Shown here one piece after another: positions 17,787 to 25,753 of a stretch of 64,000 bases of DNA. Source of the stretch: JAJDXW01 sp965243335 (lineage in GTDB: Bacteria; Pseudomonadota; Gammaproteobacteria; HK1); assembly GCA_965243335.1 (NCBI GenBank), contig OZ251545.1:4898001-4962000 (forward strand), in the 5' to 3' direction. The position numbers were made by a program, and so were the translations under genes. The first letter of the stretch is position 1; each line of letters opens with the position of its first letter. The notes beneath the pieces were generated by a model that did no database searches, was not told the origin of the DNA, and was given only the letters and a program-made list of their open reading frames with translations.

Positions 17787-19928
17787 ATGGAGAGACCACA
17801 CGAATCGGGGCGGAGCGTCTCGCTCGACGAGATGCTCCGGGCGAGCCGGGACCAGTTCGACCGGCTCTTCCAGGACGCCGGGACCCGCGCCCCGACGAAC
17901 GGTAACGGGGCGGCAGCGAACGGGCGCGGGACTTCGGCCGCGTCCGTGGCGGCGGGGCCTCCGCGGGCCGGCGCCAGCGGGAACGGGGCCGCGTCGTCCG
18001 CCGCGCGCGGGGCTCCCGCGAACGGCGGCGGCGGGGCGGCGGCCCGCTCCCGGCCGCCGCCCGCGACCGCCCCGGACCGGCTGGGGGCCGCCGTCCCGGG
18101 CGCGGCGCCGGCGGCCTCCCCCTCCCCGCGCTCGGCCCGGCCCCGCCGCGCCCCGGAGGCCGCCCTCGACCCGATCACCCTCGACCTCATCGAGAACGCG
18201 CTCCGCAACGCCCGCCATGAGATGGACGCGGTGCTGTTCCGGTCCGCGATGTCGCCGGTCATCCGCGAGCAGCACGACGAGTTCCCCATGATCACGGACC
18301 CCGCGGGCCGCATGATCGTCGGCCAGTTCGGCTCCTACATCCCCGAGATGCTCGCCGAGCAGGCGTTCGAGTTCGCGCCGGGGGACGTCGTCCTCCAGAG
18401 CGACCCCTACAAGTGCGGCGGCGCGGTCAGCCACATCAACGACTGGATGGTCCTCCTCCCCATCTTCCACCGGGGGGAGCTCATCGGCTTCAGCTCGATG
18501 TTCGGCCACATGATGGACGTGGGCGGCCCGGTCCCGTGCTCCATGCCGACCGCCGCGACCTCCATCTTCGGCGAGGGGATGCGCATCCCCCCGGTCAAGA
18601 TCTACGAGGGGGGCGAGCTCAACCGCGCCGCCCTCGACATCATCATGAACAACACCCGCACCCCGGAGATGAACCTGAGCGACCTCATGGCGATCATCGC
18701 CGGCTGCCGGGCCGGGGAGCGCCGGGTCATCGAGATCTGCGAGCGGTTCGGCCCCGACGTCTACCGCCGCGCGTGCGCCGCCCTGCTCGAACGGACCGAG
18801 CGGGCGATGCGCCAGCTCATCGTCCGGAACCTGCCGGAGGAGCCGCGCACCTTCGAGGACTTCATCGACGACGACGGCTGCGGCAACGGCCCCTTCCGGC
18901 TCAAGCTGACCGTGTGGCGCGAGGGCGAGGAGGCCTGGTTCGACTGGACCGGCACCTCCCCGCAGGCCCCCGGCCCGGTGAACTTCTACCTCCACGAGGG
19001 GATGTTCAAGATGTTCATCGGGGTCTACATGATCATGGTGTTCGACCCCCAGATCCTGTTCAACGACGGCTTCTACGACATCATCCACGTCACCTTGCCG
19101 AAGGGGTCGCTGCTGCACCCGGACTTCCCCGCCCCCCTCGGCTCGCGCACCCACGCCCTCGCCCGGCAGTTCGACGTGCTGGGCGGCGCGCTCAGCCGGA
19201 ACGCGCCGGAGATGGCCACCGCCGCGGGGTACGGGTCGAGCCCGCACTTCCTCTACTCCGGGAAGGACGCGGAGGGCCGCCCCTTCCAGCTCATGGAGAT
19301 CCTCTACGGCGGGATCCCCGGCCGGCCGGTCGGCGACGGCATGGACGGGCACTCGTGGTGGCCGCTGTTCGAGAACATCCCGTCCGAGTACCTCGAGAGC
19401 TACTACCCGATGCGCATCGACGCCTACCGCTCCCTCCCGGACACCGGCGGGCCGGGCCTGCACCGGGGCGGCAACGGGGTGGAGAAGGTCTACCGGATGC
19501 TCGCCGACGGCGAGGTCTCGATCCACGACGACCGGCACCGGAGCCAGCCGTGGGGCATCCTCGGGGGCCGGCCCGGCGCCTGCTCCGAGAAGTGGCTCGT
19601 GCGCGGCGACGGGAGCCGCGAACCGCTGCCCTCGAAGGTGGACAACGTGCGGGTCGCGCCGGGGGACCGGATCGTCTTCCGGACCGCGGGCGGAGGCGGC
19701 TGGGGCGACGCCCTGGAGCGCGAGCCGGCGGTGGTGCGGCGCGACGTGGCGCGCGGGCTCCTGAGCGCGGAGGCGGCCCGCGACGGCTACGGGGTGGTGC
19801 TGAACGGGAGCGGCCCGGAGCCCGAGGTCGACCGCGCCGCGACCGACGACCTCCGCGCCCGCACGCGCCGCGAACGCGGTACGCTCCCCACCTTCGACTT
19901 CGGCCAACGCCCGGAGACCTGGGCCTGA
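17787..19928 (+). CDS. hyuB: Hydantoinase B / N-methylhydantoinase catalytic subunit
   Basis: The 713-residue protein has the hydantoinase_B domain from about residue 127: LDPITLDLIENALRNARHEMD, SAMSPVIREQHDEFPM, GQFGSYIPEML, and the C-terminal block SIHDDRHRSQPWG, with KVDNVRVAPGDRIVFRTAGG near the end. The usual length is 520-590 residues, so about 125 N-terminal residues are extra. They comprise a short plausible start (MERPHESGRSVSLDEMLRA) and a low-complexity Gly/Ala/Pro/Asn linker. It probably partners the HyuA 3.1 kb upstream. A GGGAG-like site precedes ATG 17787. Confidence 0.88.
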   Translation: MERPHESGRSVSLDEMLRASRDQFDRLFQDAGTRAPTNGNGAAANGRGTSAASVAAGPPRAGASGNGAASSAARGAPANGGGGAAARSRPPPATAPDRLGAAVPGAAPAASPSPRSARPRRAPEAALDPITLDLIENALRNARHEMDAVLFRSAMSPVIREQHDEFPMITDPAGRMIVGQFGSYIPEMLAEQAFEFAPGDVVLQSDPYKCGGAVSHINDWMVLLPIFHRGELIGFSSMFGHMMDVGGPVPCSMPTAATSIFGEGMRIPPVKIYEGGELNRAALDIIMNNTRTPEMNLSDLMAIIAGCRAGERRVIEICERFGPDVYRRACAALLERTERAMRQLIVRNLPEEPRTFEDFIDDDGCGNGPFRLKLTVWREGEEAWFDWTGTSPQAPGPVNFYLHEGMFKMFIGVYMIMVFDPQILFNDGFYDIIHVTLPKGSLLHPDFPAPLGSRTHALARQFDVLGGALSRNAPEMATAAGYGSSPHFLYSGKDAEGRPFQLMEILYGGIPGRPVGDGMDGHSWWPLFENIPSEYLESYYPMRIDAYRSLPDTGGPGLHRGGNGVEKVYRMLADGEVSIHDDRHRSQPWGILGGRPGACSEKWLVRGDGSREPLPSKVDNVRVAPGDRIVFRTAGGGGWGDALEREPAVVRRDVARGLLSAEAARDGYGVVLNGSGPEPEVDRAATDDLRARTRRERGTLPTFDFGQRPETWA

Positions 19929-20018
19929 TGCGGGCGCCGCCGGTCCGCTCGGGGGGCGCCGGGGCGCGATAGCGCGGGCGCGGCGAGCGACCGTCAGGCC
20001 ACGAACACGGATCGATCC

Positions 20019-22835
20019 ATGGAAACCATCATCACCCTCATCGTGCTGGCGATCGTCGTCATCGCGATCCTCTACGTGATCTCGATATGGGTCTACAAGC
20101 GGGCCCCGGCCAACGTGGGGTTCATCCGCACCGGCTTCCTCGGCACCAAGGTGTCCCTCGGCAAGGGGGCCGTCGTGCTCCCGGTGTTCCACGAGGTCAC
20201 CTGGGTCTCGCTGGAGACGATCAAGCTGGTGGTGAGCCGGGCGCGGGAGCAGGCGGTCCTCACCTCCGACAAGATCCGGGTCGACGTGGTGGCGGAGCTC
20301 TACACCCACGTCGGGCACACGACCGAGGACCTCCTCACCGCCGCCCGCAGCCTCGGCGAGCGGACCTTCGACGCCGAGCGGGTCCGCAACCTCCTCGAAG
20401 CGAAGGTGGTGAGCGCGCTCCGGAGCTATGCCGCGACCAAGACCCTGGACGAGCTGCACGAGAACCGCGACGCGTTCGCGCGCGAGATCCGCACCAACGT
20501 GACCGAGAGCTTCAGCGCGAACGGCCTCGTCCTGGAGGAGGTCACGATCGTCGCCCTGGAGCAGTCCGGGCGGGAGTTCTTCAAGACCGACAACGTGTTC
20601 GACGCGGAAGGGCTCAAGATCATCACCGAGATCACCTCGAACGCGCGCCGCACCGTGCACAACACCGAGAAGCGCACCACGGTGGCGATCCGCCAGCGGG
20701 ACCTCGACGCCCAGCTCGAGCTCTTCGAGATCGAGCGCCAGGAGGCGTTCGCCCGCGCCCAACAGGACCGGGAGATCGCGAACGAGCAGGCCCTCCAGGT
20801 GGGCCAGAAGCAGATCTACGTCCTCGACCAGCGCATGGCCGTCGAGAACAAGGAGATCGACAACGAGAAGGACCTGGAGCGGATGCGGACCGAGCGCGAC
20901 CTCGCGGTCATCGAGGAGGCGCGGCGGCGCGAGGCGGCCGACATCGAGAAGGACCTCGCCATCGAACGGAACCGGCGGGACCGCGACATCGCCCTCATCG
21001 GGAAGGCGAGCGAACAGGAGCTCGCCGACGTGCGGCGCGCCCTCTCCCACGAGAAGGCGGAGAAGGACCGCCGGATCGAGCTCATCGAGAAGTCCCGGGA
21101 GGAGGAGCTCGCGGAGATCGCGCGCGGGCTCTCCCGCGAGAGCGCCGAGAAGGAGCGCGAGATCGAGCTCGCGGCCCGGGAGCGCGAGCGCCAGCGCGCC
21201 GACATCGAGCGGATCACCGCGGTGACCGAGGCCGAGGAGGCGGCGCGCACCCTCCGGCACAAGGCGCAGGAGGAGGCGAGCCTCGCGATGCGCGCCCGTT
21301 CCCTGGAGACCCGGCTCGCCATGCTCGACCTCGACAAGCAGGAAGCGTTCGCCGCCGCGCGGCAGGACCAGGAGGTCTCCGACGAGCAGACCCGGATCCT
21401 CTCCGCCAAGCAGCGGTTCATCCTCGAGCAGCGGCTCGAGGTCGAGCGCGAGGAGATCCGCACCGCGCAGGAGGTCGAGCAGGCCGGGATCGCGAGGTCG
21501 ATCGCCATCCTGGAAGACACCGAGCGGCGCGAGGCGGTCGAGATCCGGCGCGCCCTCGCGCGCGAGCGCGAGGAGCGGGACCGGGAGATCGCGCTCGCGG
21601 CCAAGGGCGAGGAGCTCGACCGGGCCGAGGTCCAGCGCCGGCGGCTCCGCGAGCAGGAGGAGCGGGACCGGGAGATCGCCCTCGTCGCCAAGGAGGAGGC
21701 GCTCGACCGGGCGCGGGTGCGCCGGGCGCGCGAGGTGGAGGTCGAGGAGCGCGAGCGCGAGATCGCGGTCATCGAGAAGGAAGGCGAGCGCGAGCGGGCC
21801 GACATCCGCCGCTTCCTCGCGCGCGAGCAGGAGGAGCGGGATCGGGAGATCGCGGTCGCGGCGAAGACCCGGGCGCTCGAGCTGGCCGAGTCCGAGCGGC
21901 TGCAGGCGACCGTGGAGCGCCGCCGCGCCCAGTCGCAGGCCGACTCCGTGCCCCTCGTCTCGGCCGCCGAGCGGCAGAAGGAGATCGATCGCATCCAGGC
22001 CGAGGCGGGCGCGGCCTCGCGCGAGATCGGCGAGGAGGCGAAGGCCCGGATCACCCGCCTGCACATGGTCACCCAGTCGGAGGCGAGGCGCGAGGCGGCC
22101 GCCCGGGAGGCCGAGGCCACCCTCGCGCGGGCGCGGGCGGCGAGCGAGTCCCAGCAGATCCAGGCCGTCGGCATCGAGCGCGAGGCGGGCGCGCGGGGCC
22201 GGGCGGAGATGGAGATCGAGAGCCTGCGGGTCGTCAACACCGAGCGCATGTTCGAGGCGGAGGCGAAGGGCCTCGAGTCGAAGGCGGGCGCCCTCCGGAA
22301 GTACAACGAGGCGGCCACCTTCCTCGAGCTCGCCAAGATGCACATCGAGGCCGAGCGCGACGTGCACATCGACCAGGCGCGGGCGATGGGCGGGGCCCTC
22401 GCCCAGGCCCAGATCCGGATGTACGGGGGCGGGGCCGACGGCACCATGGACACGATCCGCGGGCTCTTCACCTCGGGCTTCGGCCTCGGGGAGATCCTGG
22501 AAGGGGTCACCCAGTCGATGCCGGACGGGCTGCGCGAGCGGCTCGCGCGAAACGGCATCCGCGGGCTCTTCGGCCGCCCGAACGAGCCGCTCGCGTTCCG
22601 CCAGGGGGTGGAGCGGCTCGGGGCGCTGGCCGACGCGGCGCTCGGCGAGGACCGCTCCCTGCCGTTCAGGGAGGCGCTCGGGAAGCTGACCGAGGCGGCG
22701 GGCGACGACGCGGCGGCGCGGGCCGCGGTGGGGGTGCTCTCGAACCTCAACCAGCAGGGCTGGTTCGACGACGTCCCGTTCGAGACGGTGTGGTCGCTCG
22801 TGCAGGCCACGGCCCACACGATGGACGACCAGTAG
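20019..22835 (+). CDS. Giant flotillin-like SPFH protein with duplicated coiled coil
   Basis: The 938-residue protein has one N-terminal membrane helix (about 3-26, TLIVLAIVVIAILYVISIWV) and an SPFH/band 7 domain (about 30-205) containing VSLETIKLVVSRAR and LTSDKIRVDVVAELY. A very long charged coiled coil covers about 215-750, and a C-terminal domain (about 755-938) includes the flotillin-like FLELAKMHIEAERDVH. Normal flotillins are 450-550 residues. The extra length comes from a 200-residue internal duplication in exact register, largely built of 29-residue repeats. The likely role is a membrane-anchored scaffold that organises domains or holds protein complexes at the inner membrane. The following ABC ATPase gene is 73 bp away. 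Confidence 0.85.
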   Translation: METIITLIVLAIVVIAILYVISIWVYKRAPANVGFIRTGFLGTKVSLGKGAVVLPVFHEVTWVSLETIKLVVSRAREQAVLTSDKIRVDVVAELYTHVGHTTEDLLTAARSLGERTFDAERVRNLLEAKVVSALRSYAATKTLDELHENRDAFAREIRTNVTESFSANGLVLEEVTIVALEQSGREFFKTDNVFDAEGLKIITEITSNARRTVHNTEKRTTVAIRQRDLDAQLELFEIERQEAFARAQQDREIANEQALQVGQKQIYVLDQRMAVENKEIDNEKDLERMRTERDLAVIEEARRREAADIEKDLAIERNRRDRDIALIGKASEQELADVRRALSHEKAEKDRRIELIEKSREEELAEIARGLSRESAEKEREIELAARERERQRADIERITAVTEAEEAARTLRHKAQEEASLAMRARSLETRLAMLDLDKQEAFAAARQDQEVSDEQTRILSAKQRFILEQRLEVEREEIRTAQEVEQAGIARSIAILEDTERREAVEIRRALAREREERDREIALAAKGEELDRAEVQRRRLREQEERDREIALVAKEEALDRARVRRAREVEVEEREREIAVIEKEGERERADIRRFLAREQEERDREIAVAAKTRALELAESERLQATVERRRAQSQADSVPLVSAAERQKEIDRIQAEAGAASREIGEEAKARITRLHMVTQSEARREAAAREAEATLARARAASESQQIQAVGIEREAGARGRAEMEIESLRVVNTERMFEAEAKGLESKAGALRKYNEAATFLELAKMHIEAERDVHIDQARAMGGALAQAQIRMYGGGADGTMDTIRGLFTSGFGLGEILEGVTQSMPDGLRERLARNGIRGLFGRPNEPLAFRQGVERLGALADAALGEDRSLPFREALGKLTEAAGDDAAARAAVGVLSNLNQQGWFDDVPFETVWSLVQATAHTMDDQ
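20691..21890 (+). repeat. Two 600-bp coding repeats inside the flotillin-like gene
   Basis: Residues 225-424 and 425-624 align without gaps at an offset of exactly 200 residues, for example QEAFARAQQDRE at 241 and QEAFAAARQDQE at 441. Within each unit lie consecutive 29-residue repeats (289, 318, 347, 376 and 489, 518, 547, 576, 605) with the pattern E-x-R-D-R-E-I-A-L. DNA identity is lower than protein similarity, so the duplication is not recent. Confidence 0.85.
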
Positions 22836-22908
22836 AGTCGGGTCGAGATCGGATCGCCCCCGTCGATCATCCGATCGTCCGGCTCGTCGGTAGCGGAAGA
22901 ACCGTCCG

Positions 22909-24084
22909 GTGTCGGTGGAGGGGGGCGCTCCGGAAGACCGGGCCGATCCGGCGGGCGCGGACGAAGGCGCCGACGGCGGCCTCCTTCCGGTCTCCGGCCC
23001 CGGCTGCCCGGACGTCGCCCTTCGCAACGTCTCCAAGACCTTCGGCGAGGACACCCACGCGGTCATCGACTTCTCCGCCGACTTCGTGCACGGCGAGTTC
23101 GTGTCGATGCTGGGGCCGAGCGGATGCGGCAAGACCACCACCCTGCGGATGATCGGGGGGCTGGAGGACGCCACCGAAGGCCGCATCTACATCGCCGGCG
23201 AGGACGTCACCGACCTGCCGCCCTCGCGGCGCGACACCGCGATGATGTTCCAGAGCTTCGCGCTCTTCCCCCATCGCACCGTGTTCCAGAACGTCGAGTT
23301 CAGCCTCAAGATGAAGGGCATGGAGCCGGAGGAGCGGTCCCGCCGGGTGTGGCGGATGCTCGAGATGGTGAGCCTCGCCGAGCTCGCCTCGCGCCGTCCG
23401 AGCGACCTGAGCGGCGGCCAGCAGCAGCGCGTGGCCCTCGCCCGCGCCCTCATCGGCGAGCCCACCGTGCTCCTCCTCGACGAGCCGCTCGGAGCCCTCG
23501 ACTTCAACCTGCGCCAGCAGATGATGGTCGAGCTCAAGAAGATCCAGCGCGAGACGGGCATCACCTTCGTGATGGTCACCCACTCCCAGCAGGAGGCGAT
23601 GTCGATGGCCGACAAGGTCATCGTCATGAGCGACGCGGTGGTCCAGCAGATCGGGACCTCGCGCGAGATCTACGAGCATCCCCGCACGAAGTTCGTGGCC
23701 GAGTTCATCGGCAACAACAACATCATGCCGGGGACCATCCGCTCGCACAGCGGCTCGATCGTCTTCGTCGAGAGCTTCGGGCAGGTGTTCTACGTGCGCG
23801 CCCCGGAGGGCGGCGAGCCGGCGCCCGTGGGGCGCGAGGCGTGGTTCTCGGTGCGGGCGGATCTCATGTCCACCGGCGAGCGCCCGGACCTCGCCAACCG
23901 CATCGAAGGCGCCTACGTGACCACCGAGTTCCTCGGCTCGCTCGAGACCGACGTGTTCGAGGTGGCCCCCGGCCACTACGTGCACGTGGAGCAGCACCGC
24001 TCGGCCTCGGACCGCGCCTACGACCCGGGCGAGCGCGAGACCATCTCCTGGGCCGCCAACGCCGGGGTCCTGCTCCTCCGCTGA
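22909..24084 (+). CDS. ABC transporter ATPase of the PotA/polyamine or sugar type, orphan
   Basis: The 391-residue protein (GTG start) has Walker A GPSGCGKTTTLR, a Q-loop in MMFQSFALFPHRTVFQNV, signature LSGGQQQRVALARAL, Walker B LLLDEPLGALD and the H-loop in VTHSQQEAM. It then has TFVMV-type and TOBE-like C-terminal regions (about 270-391) as in PotA/FbpC/MalK importers. The first 35 residues are a Gly/Asp/Ala-rich extension. No permease or binding-protein gene of the matching type flanks it; the neighbours are a flotillin-like gene and a TRAP transporter. It may serve a permease elsewhere in the genome. Confidence 0.88.
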   Translation: MSVEGGAPEDRADPAGADEGADGGLLPVSGPGCPDVALRNVSKTFGEDTHAVIDFSADFVHGEFVSMLGPSGCGKTTTLRMIGGLEDATEGRIYIAGEDVTDLPPSRRDTAMMFQSFALFPHRTVFQNVEFSLKMKGMEPEERSRRVWRMLEMVSLAELASRRPSDLSGGQQQRVALARALIGEPTVLLLDEPLGALDFNLRQQMMVELKKIQRETGITFVMVTHSQQEAMSMADKVIVMSDAVVQQIGTSREIYEHPRTKFVAEFIGNNNIMPGTIRSHSGSIVFVESFGQVFYVRAPEGGEPAPVGREAWFSVRADLMSTGERPDLANRIEGAYVTTEFLGSLETDVFEVAPGHYVHVEQHRSASDRAYDPGERETISWAANAGVLLLR

Positions 24085-24578
24085 CCGGTTCGGGCCGCCT
24101 CCCCGGGCGGGCCGGCGGCGCGCCGGAGGCAGGCTTCGGAATCCGCTCGGCGCAGGCCGCGCCGCCCGGGCGAAAGCCGGAACGACAGGTCCTGGGCACG
24201 GCGTCGCGGGAACGCTTGTGTGCCGCCCGCAGTCGCACGGCATAGCAGTCACGGAACGATGCAGGCGGGACACAAGCGTTCCCAGGACCCGCCGACTCTC
24301 GGGAGGGGCGCCGTCCCTTCCTGCTGGCCGCCGCCCGGCCAGATTGCAACGGGCCTGCGGCGCCCGGCAGCGTGTGCCCGGCAGCGATGCGAGGGGGTGG
24401 TTGCGTGGCGGCCGTCCATTTCTGGTAGAGTCCGCCGCCTGTGCGCGAAGGGGGGCCGGGGCGGGCCACGAGAAGGCCGGCCAGACAGCCGCCCGCGCAC
24501 TGAAAGGAACGCCGGAACGCTCCCTGCGCGGGAGCGCCCGGCGCCAGACAACGTTGCCCCCAATGGAGGAGCAGACCC
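24085..24578. other. Intergenic region with an inverted repeat, upstream of TRAP operon 1
   Basis: No coding sequence is recognised. The middle holds a copy of the dispersed GGGAACGC inverted repeat, annotated separately. The promoter of the TRAP operon should lie in the last 200 bp. A good Shine-Dalgarno (GGAGGAG) sits at about 24566. Confidence 0.5.
24208..24283. repeat. Dispersed GGGAACGC inverted repeat, copy 1
   Basis: Two 23-bp arms (24208-24230 and 24261-24283) form an inverted repeat with two mismatches. The arms begin GGGAACGCTTGTGT and end in a CCGCC-C/T-GC tract. The spacer is 30 bp. GGTCCTGGG at 24188 and CCCAGGACC at 24281 extend the symmetry outward, but the left side carries a short insertion. 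It belongs to the family seen at 30.9, 37.3, 39.8, 47.4, 48.8, 53.5 and 61.05 kb. Confidence 0.8.
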
Positions 24579-25655
24579 ATGTTGAAGAAACATGCACGAT
24601 TCGTCGCAGTCGCGGGCCTCGCGGGCTCCGTGGCCGCGGTGGCCGCGCTCGATGCGAGCGCGCAGGAGCGCGTCCGCTGGAAGATGCAGAGCACCTGGGG
24701 ATCCGCCATTCCCGTCCTCGGGACCACCGGCGTCGCCTTCTCCGCGCGCGTCGACCAGATGTCCGGCGGCAATTTCCAGATCAAGTTCCAGGAGCCCGGG
24801 GCCCTGGTCCCGAGCCTGGAGGCCTTCGACGCGGTGGGCAAGGGCTCCATCGACGCCTCCTGGACCACCCCCGGCTACCACGTCGGCAAGCTGGGCAAGG
24901 CGGTCTCCTTCTTCACCGCCGTCCCCTTCGGCCCGCAGGTCGGGGAGTTCCAGGCCTGGAAGCTGTTCGGCGGCGGCAACGAGCTGCGCGAGGAGCTCTA
25001 CAACCCGCACGGCGCCACCGCGGTGGACAACTTCTGCATCGGCCCGGAGACCTCCGGCTGGTTCCGGCAGGAAGTCGACGACCCCGAGACCTTCTTCAAG
25101 GGCCTCAAGATGCGGTTCTTCGGCCTCGGCGCCCTCGTGATGCAGAAGATGGGGGTCTCCACCCAGCTCCTCTCCGGGGCGGACATCTTCCCCGCGCTCG
25201 AGAAGGGGGTCATCGACGCCACCGAGTTCTCGATGCCGATCACCGACATCAAGTACGGCTTCCACCAGGTCGCGACCTTCAACTACTTCCCCGGCTGGCA
25301 CCAGCAGGTCTCCTGCAGCGAACTGCTCATGAACAAGGCGAAGTGGGACGCCCTGCCGGACGCGTACAAGGGAATGGTCCAGGCCGCGGCGACCGAGCAG
25401 GTCGTGGTCGGCTACGCGGAGACCGAGGCGACGAACCCGGTCGCGATGATGGAGATGGTCGAGAAGCACGGGGTCCAGGTCCGCCGCTGGGACGACGGGC
25501 TTCTGGCGAAGCTCGAGCTGGCGTGGCTCGAGGTCCTCGCGGAGGAGTCCGCGGACGATCCGGTCTTCAAGAAGATCGCGGACAGCTACCTCGCCTTCCG
25601 GGCGACCTACCGGATCTGGGGCGACGCCCAGCTCCTGAAGGGAACCTACCAGTAG
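24579..25655 (+). CDS. dctP: TRAP transporter substrate-binding protein, TakP/DctP type
   Basis: The 358-residue protein has a signal peptide (MLKKHARFVAVAGLAG, cleavage near DASAQ) and the TakP-like pattern WKMQSTWGSA, GKGSIDASWTTPGYH, MRFFGLGALVMQKMG and FPALEKGVIDATEFSMP. The last motif marks binding proteins for 2-oxo acids, lactate or related carboxylates. It is secreted to the periplasm and delivers substrate to the membrane subunits encoded next. It is followed by a strong hairpin and then by dctM and dctQ. The exact ligand is not readable; the surrounding genes suggest an organic or sugar acid. Confidence 0.92.
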   Translation: MLKKHARFVAVAGLAGSVAAVAALDASAQERVRWKMQSTWGSAIPVLGTTGVAFSARVDQMSGGNFQIKFQEPGALVPSLEAFDAVGKGSIDASWTTPGYHVGKLGKAVSFFTAVPFGPQVGEFQAWKLFGGGNELREELYNPHGATAVDNFCIGPETSGWFRQEVDDPETFFKGLKMRFFGLGALVMQKMGVSTQLLSGADIFPALEKGVIDATEFSMPITDIKYGFHQVATFNYFPGWHQQVSCSELLMNKAKWDALPDAYKGMVQAAATEQVVVGYAETEATNPVAMMEMVEKHGVQVRRWDDGLLAKLELAWLEVLAEESADDPVFKKIADSYLAFRATYRIWGDAQLLKGTYQ

Positions 25656-25689
25656 CCGGCAGGCGCGCGAGCGCAAGCTGGTCGATCTT

Positions 25690-25723
25690 CCGCCCCCGGG
25701 ACCCGTCCGGGTCCCGGGGGCGG
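25690..25723. terminator. Strong GC hairpin between dctP and dctM
   Basis: A perfect 15-bp stem (25690-25704 with 25709-25723) with a GTCC loop lies 35 bp after the dctP stop. No T-run follows. In transporter operons such hairpins protect the upstream mRNA or attenuate transcription, so that binding protein is made in excess over permease. That role is inferred from position. Confidence 0.6.
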
Positions 25724-25753
25724 CGACCCTGACCGAACCTGGGGCCGAGCACC

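Noticed and set aside
20739..21938. Periodic repeats in the flotillin gene considered as a CRISPR-like or tandem DNA array
   Set aside because: Units are divergent at the DNA level, have no spacers and keep the reading frame; they are protein repeats.
20816..22870. A Ser/Arg-rich minus-strand frame opposite the flotillin coiled coil
   Set aside because: It mirrors the repeated Glu/Arg codons of the plus-strand coiled coil. Its repeats have the same 29-codon period, as expected for a shadow.
15738..23186. A very long minus-strand open frame (2482 codons) antisense to the nuclease-like, hyuB and flotillin-like genes
   Set aside because: It is an artefact of high GC with few stop codons: the translation has Arg/Pro/His-rich composition with no domain, while the plus strand has recognisable proteins over the same interval.
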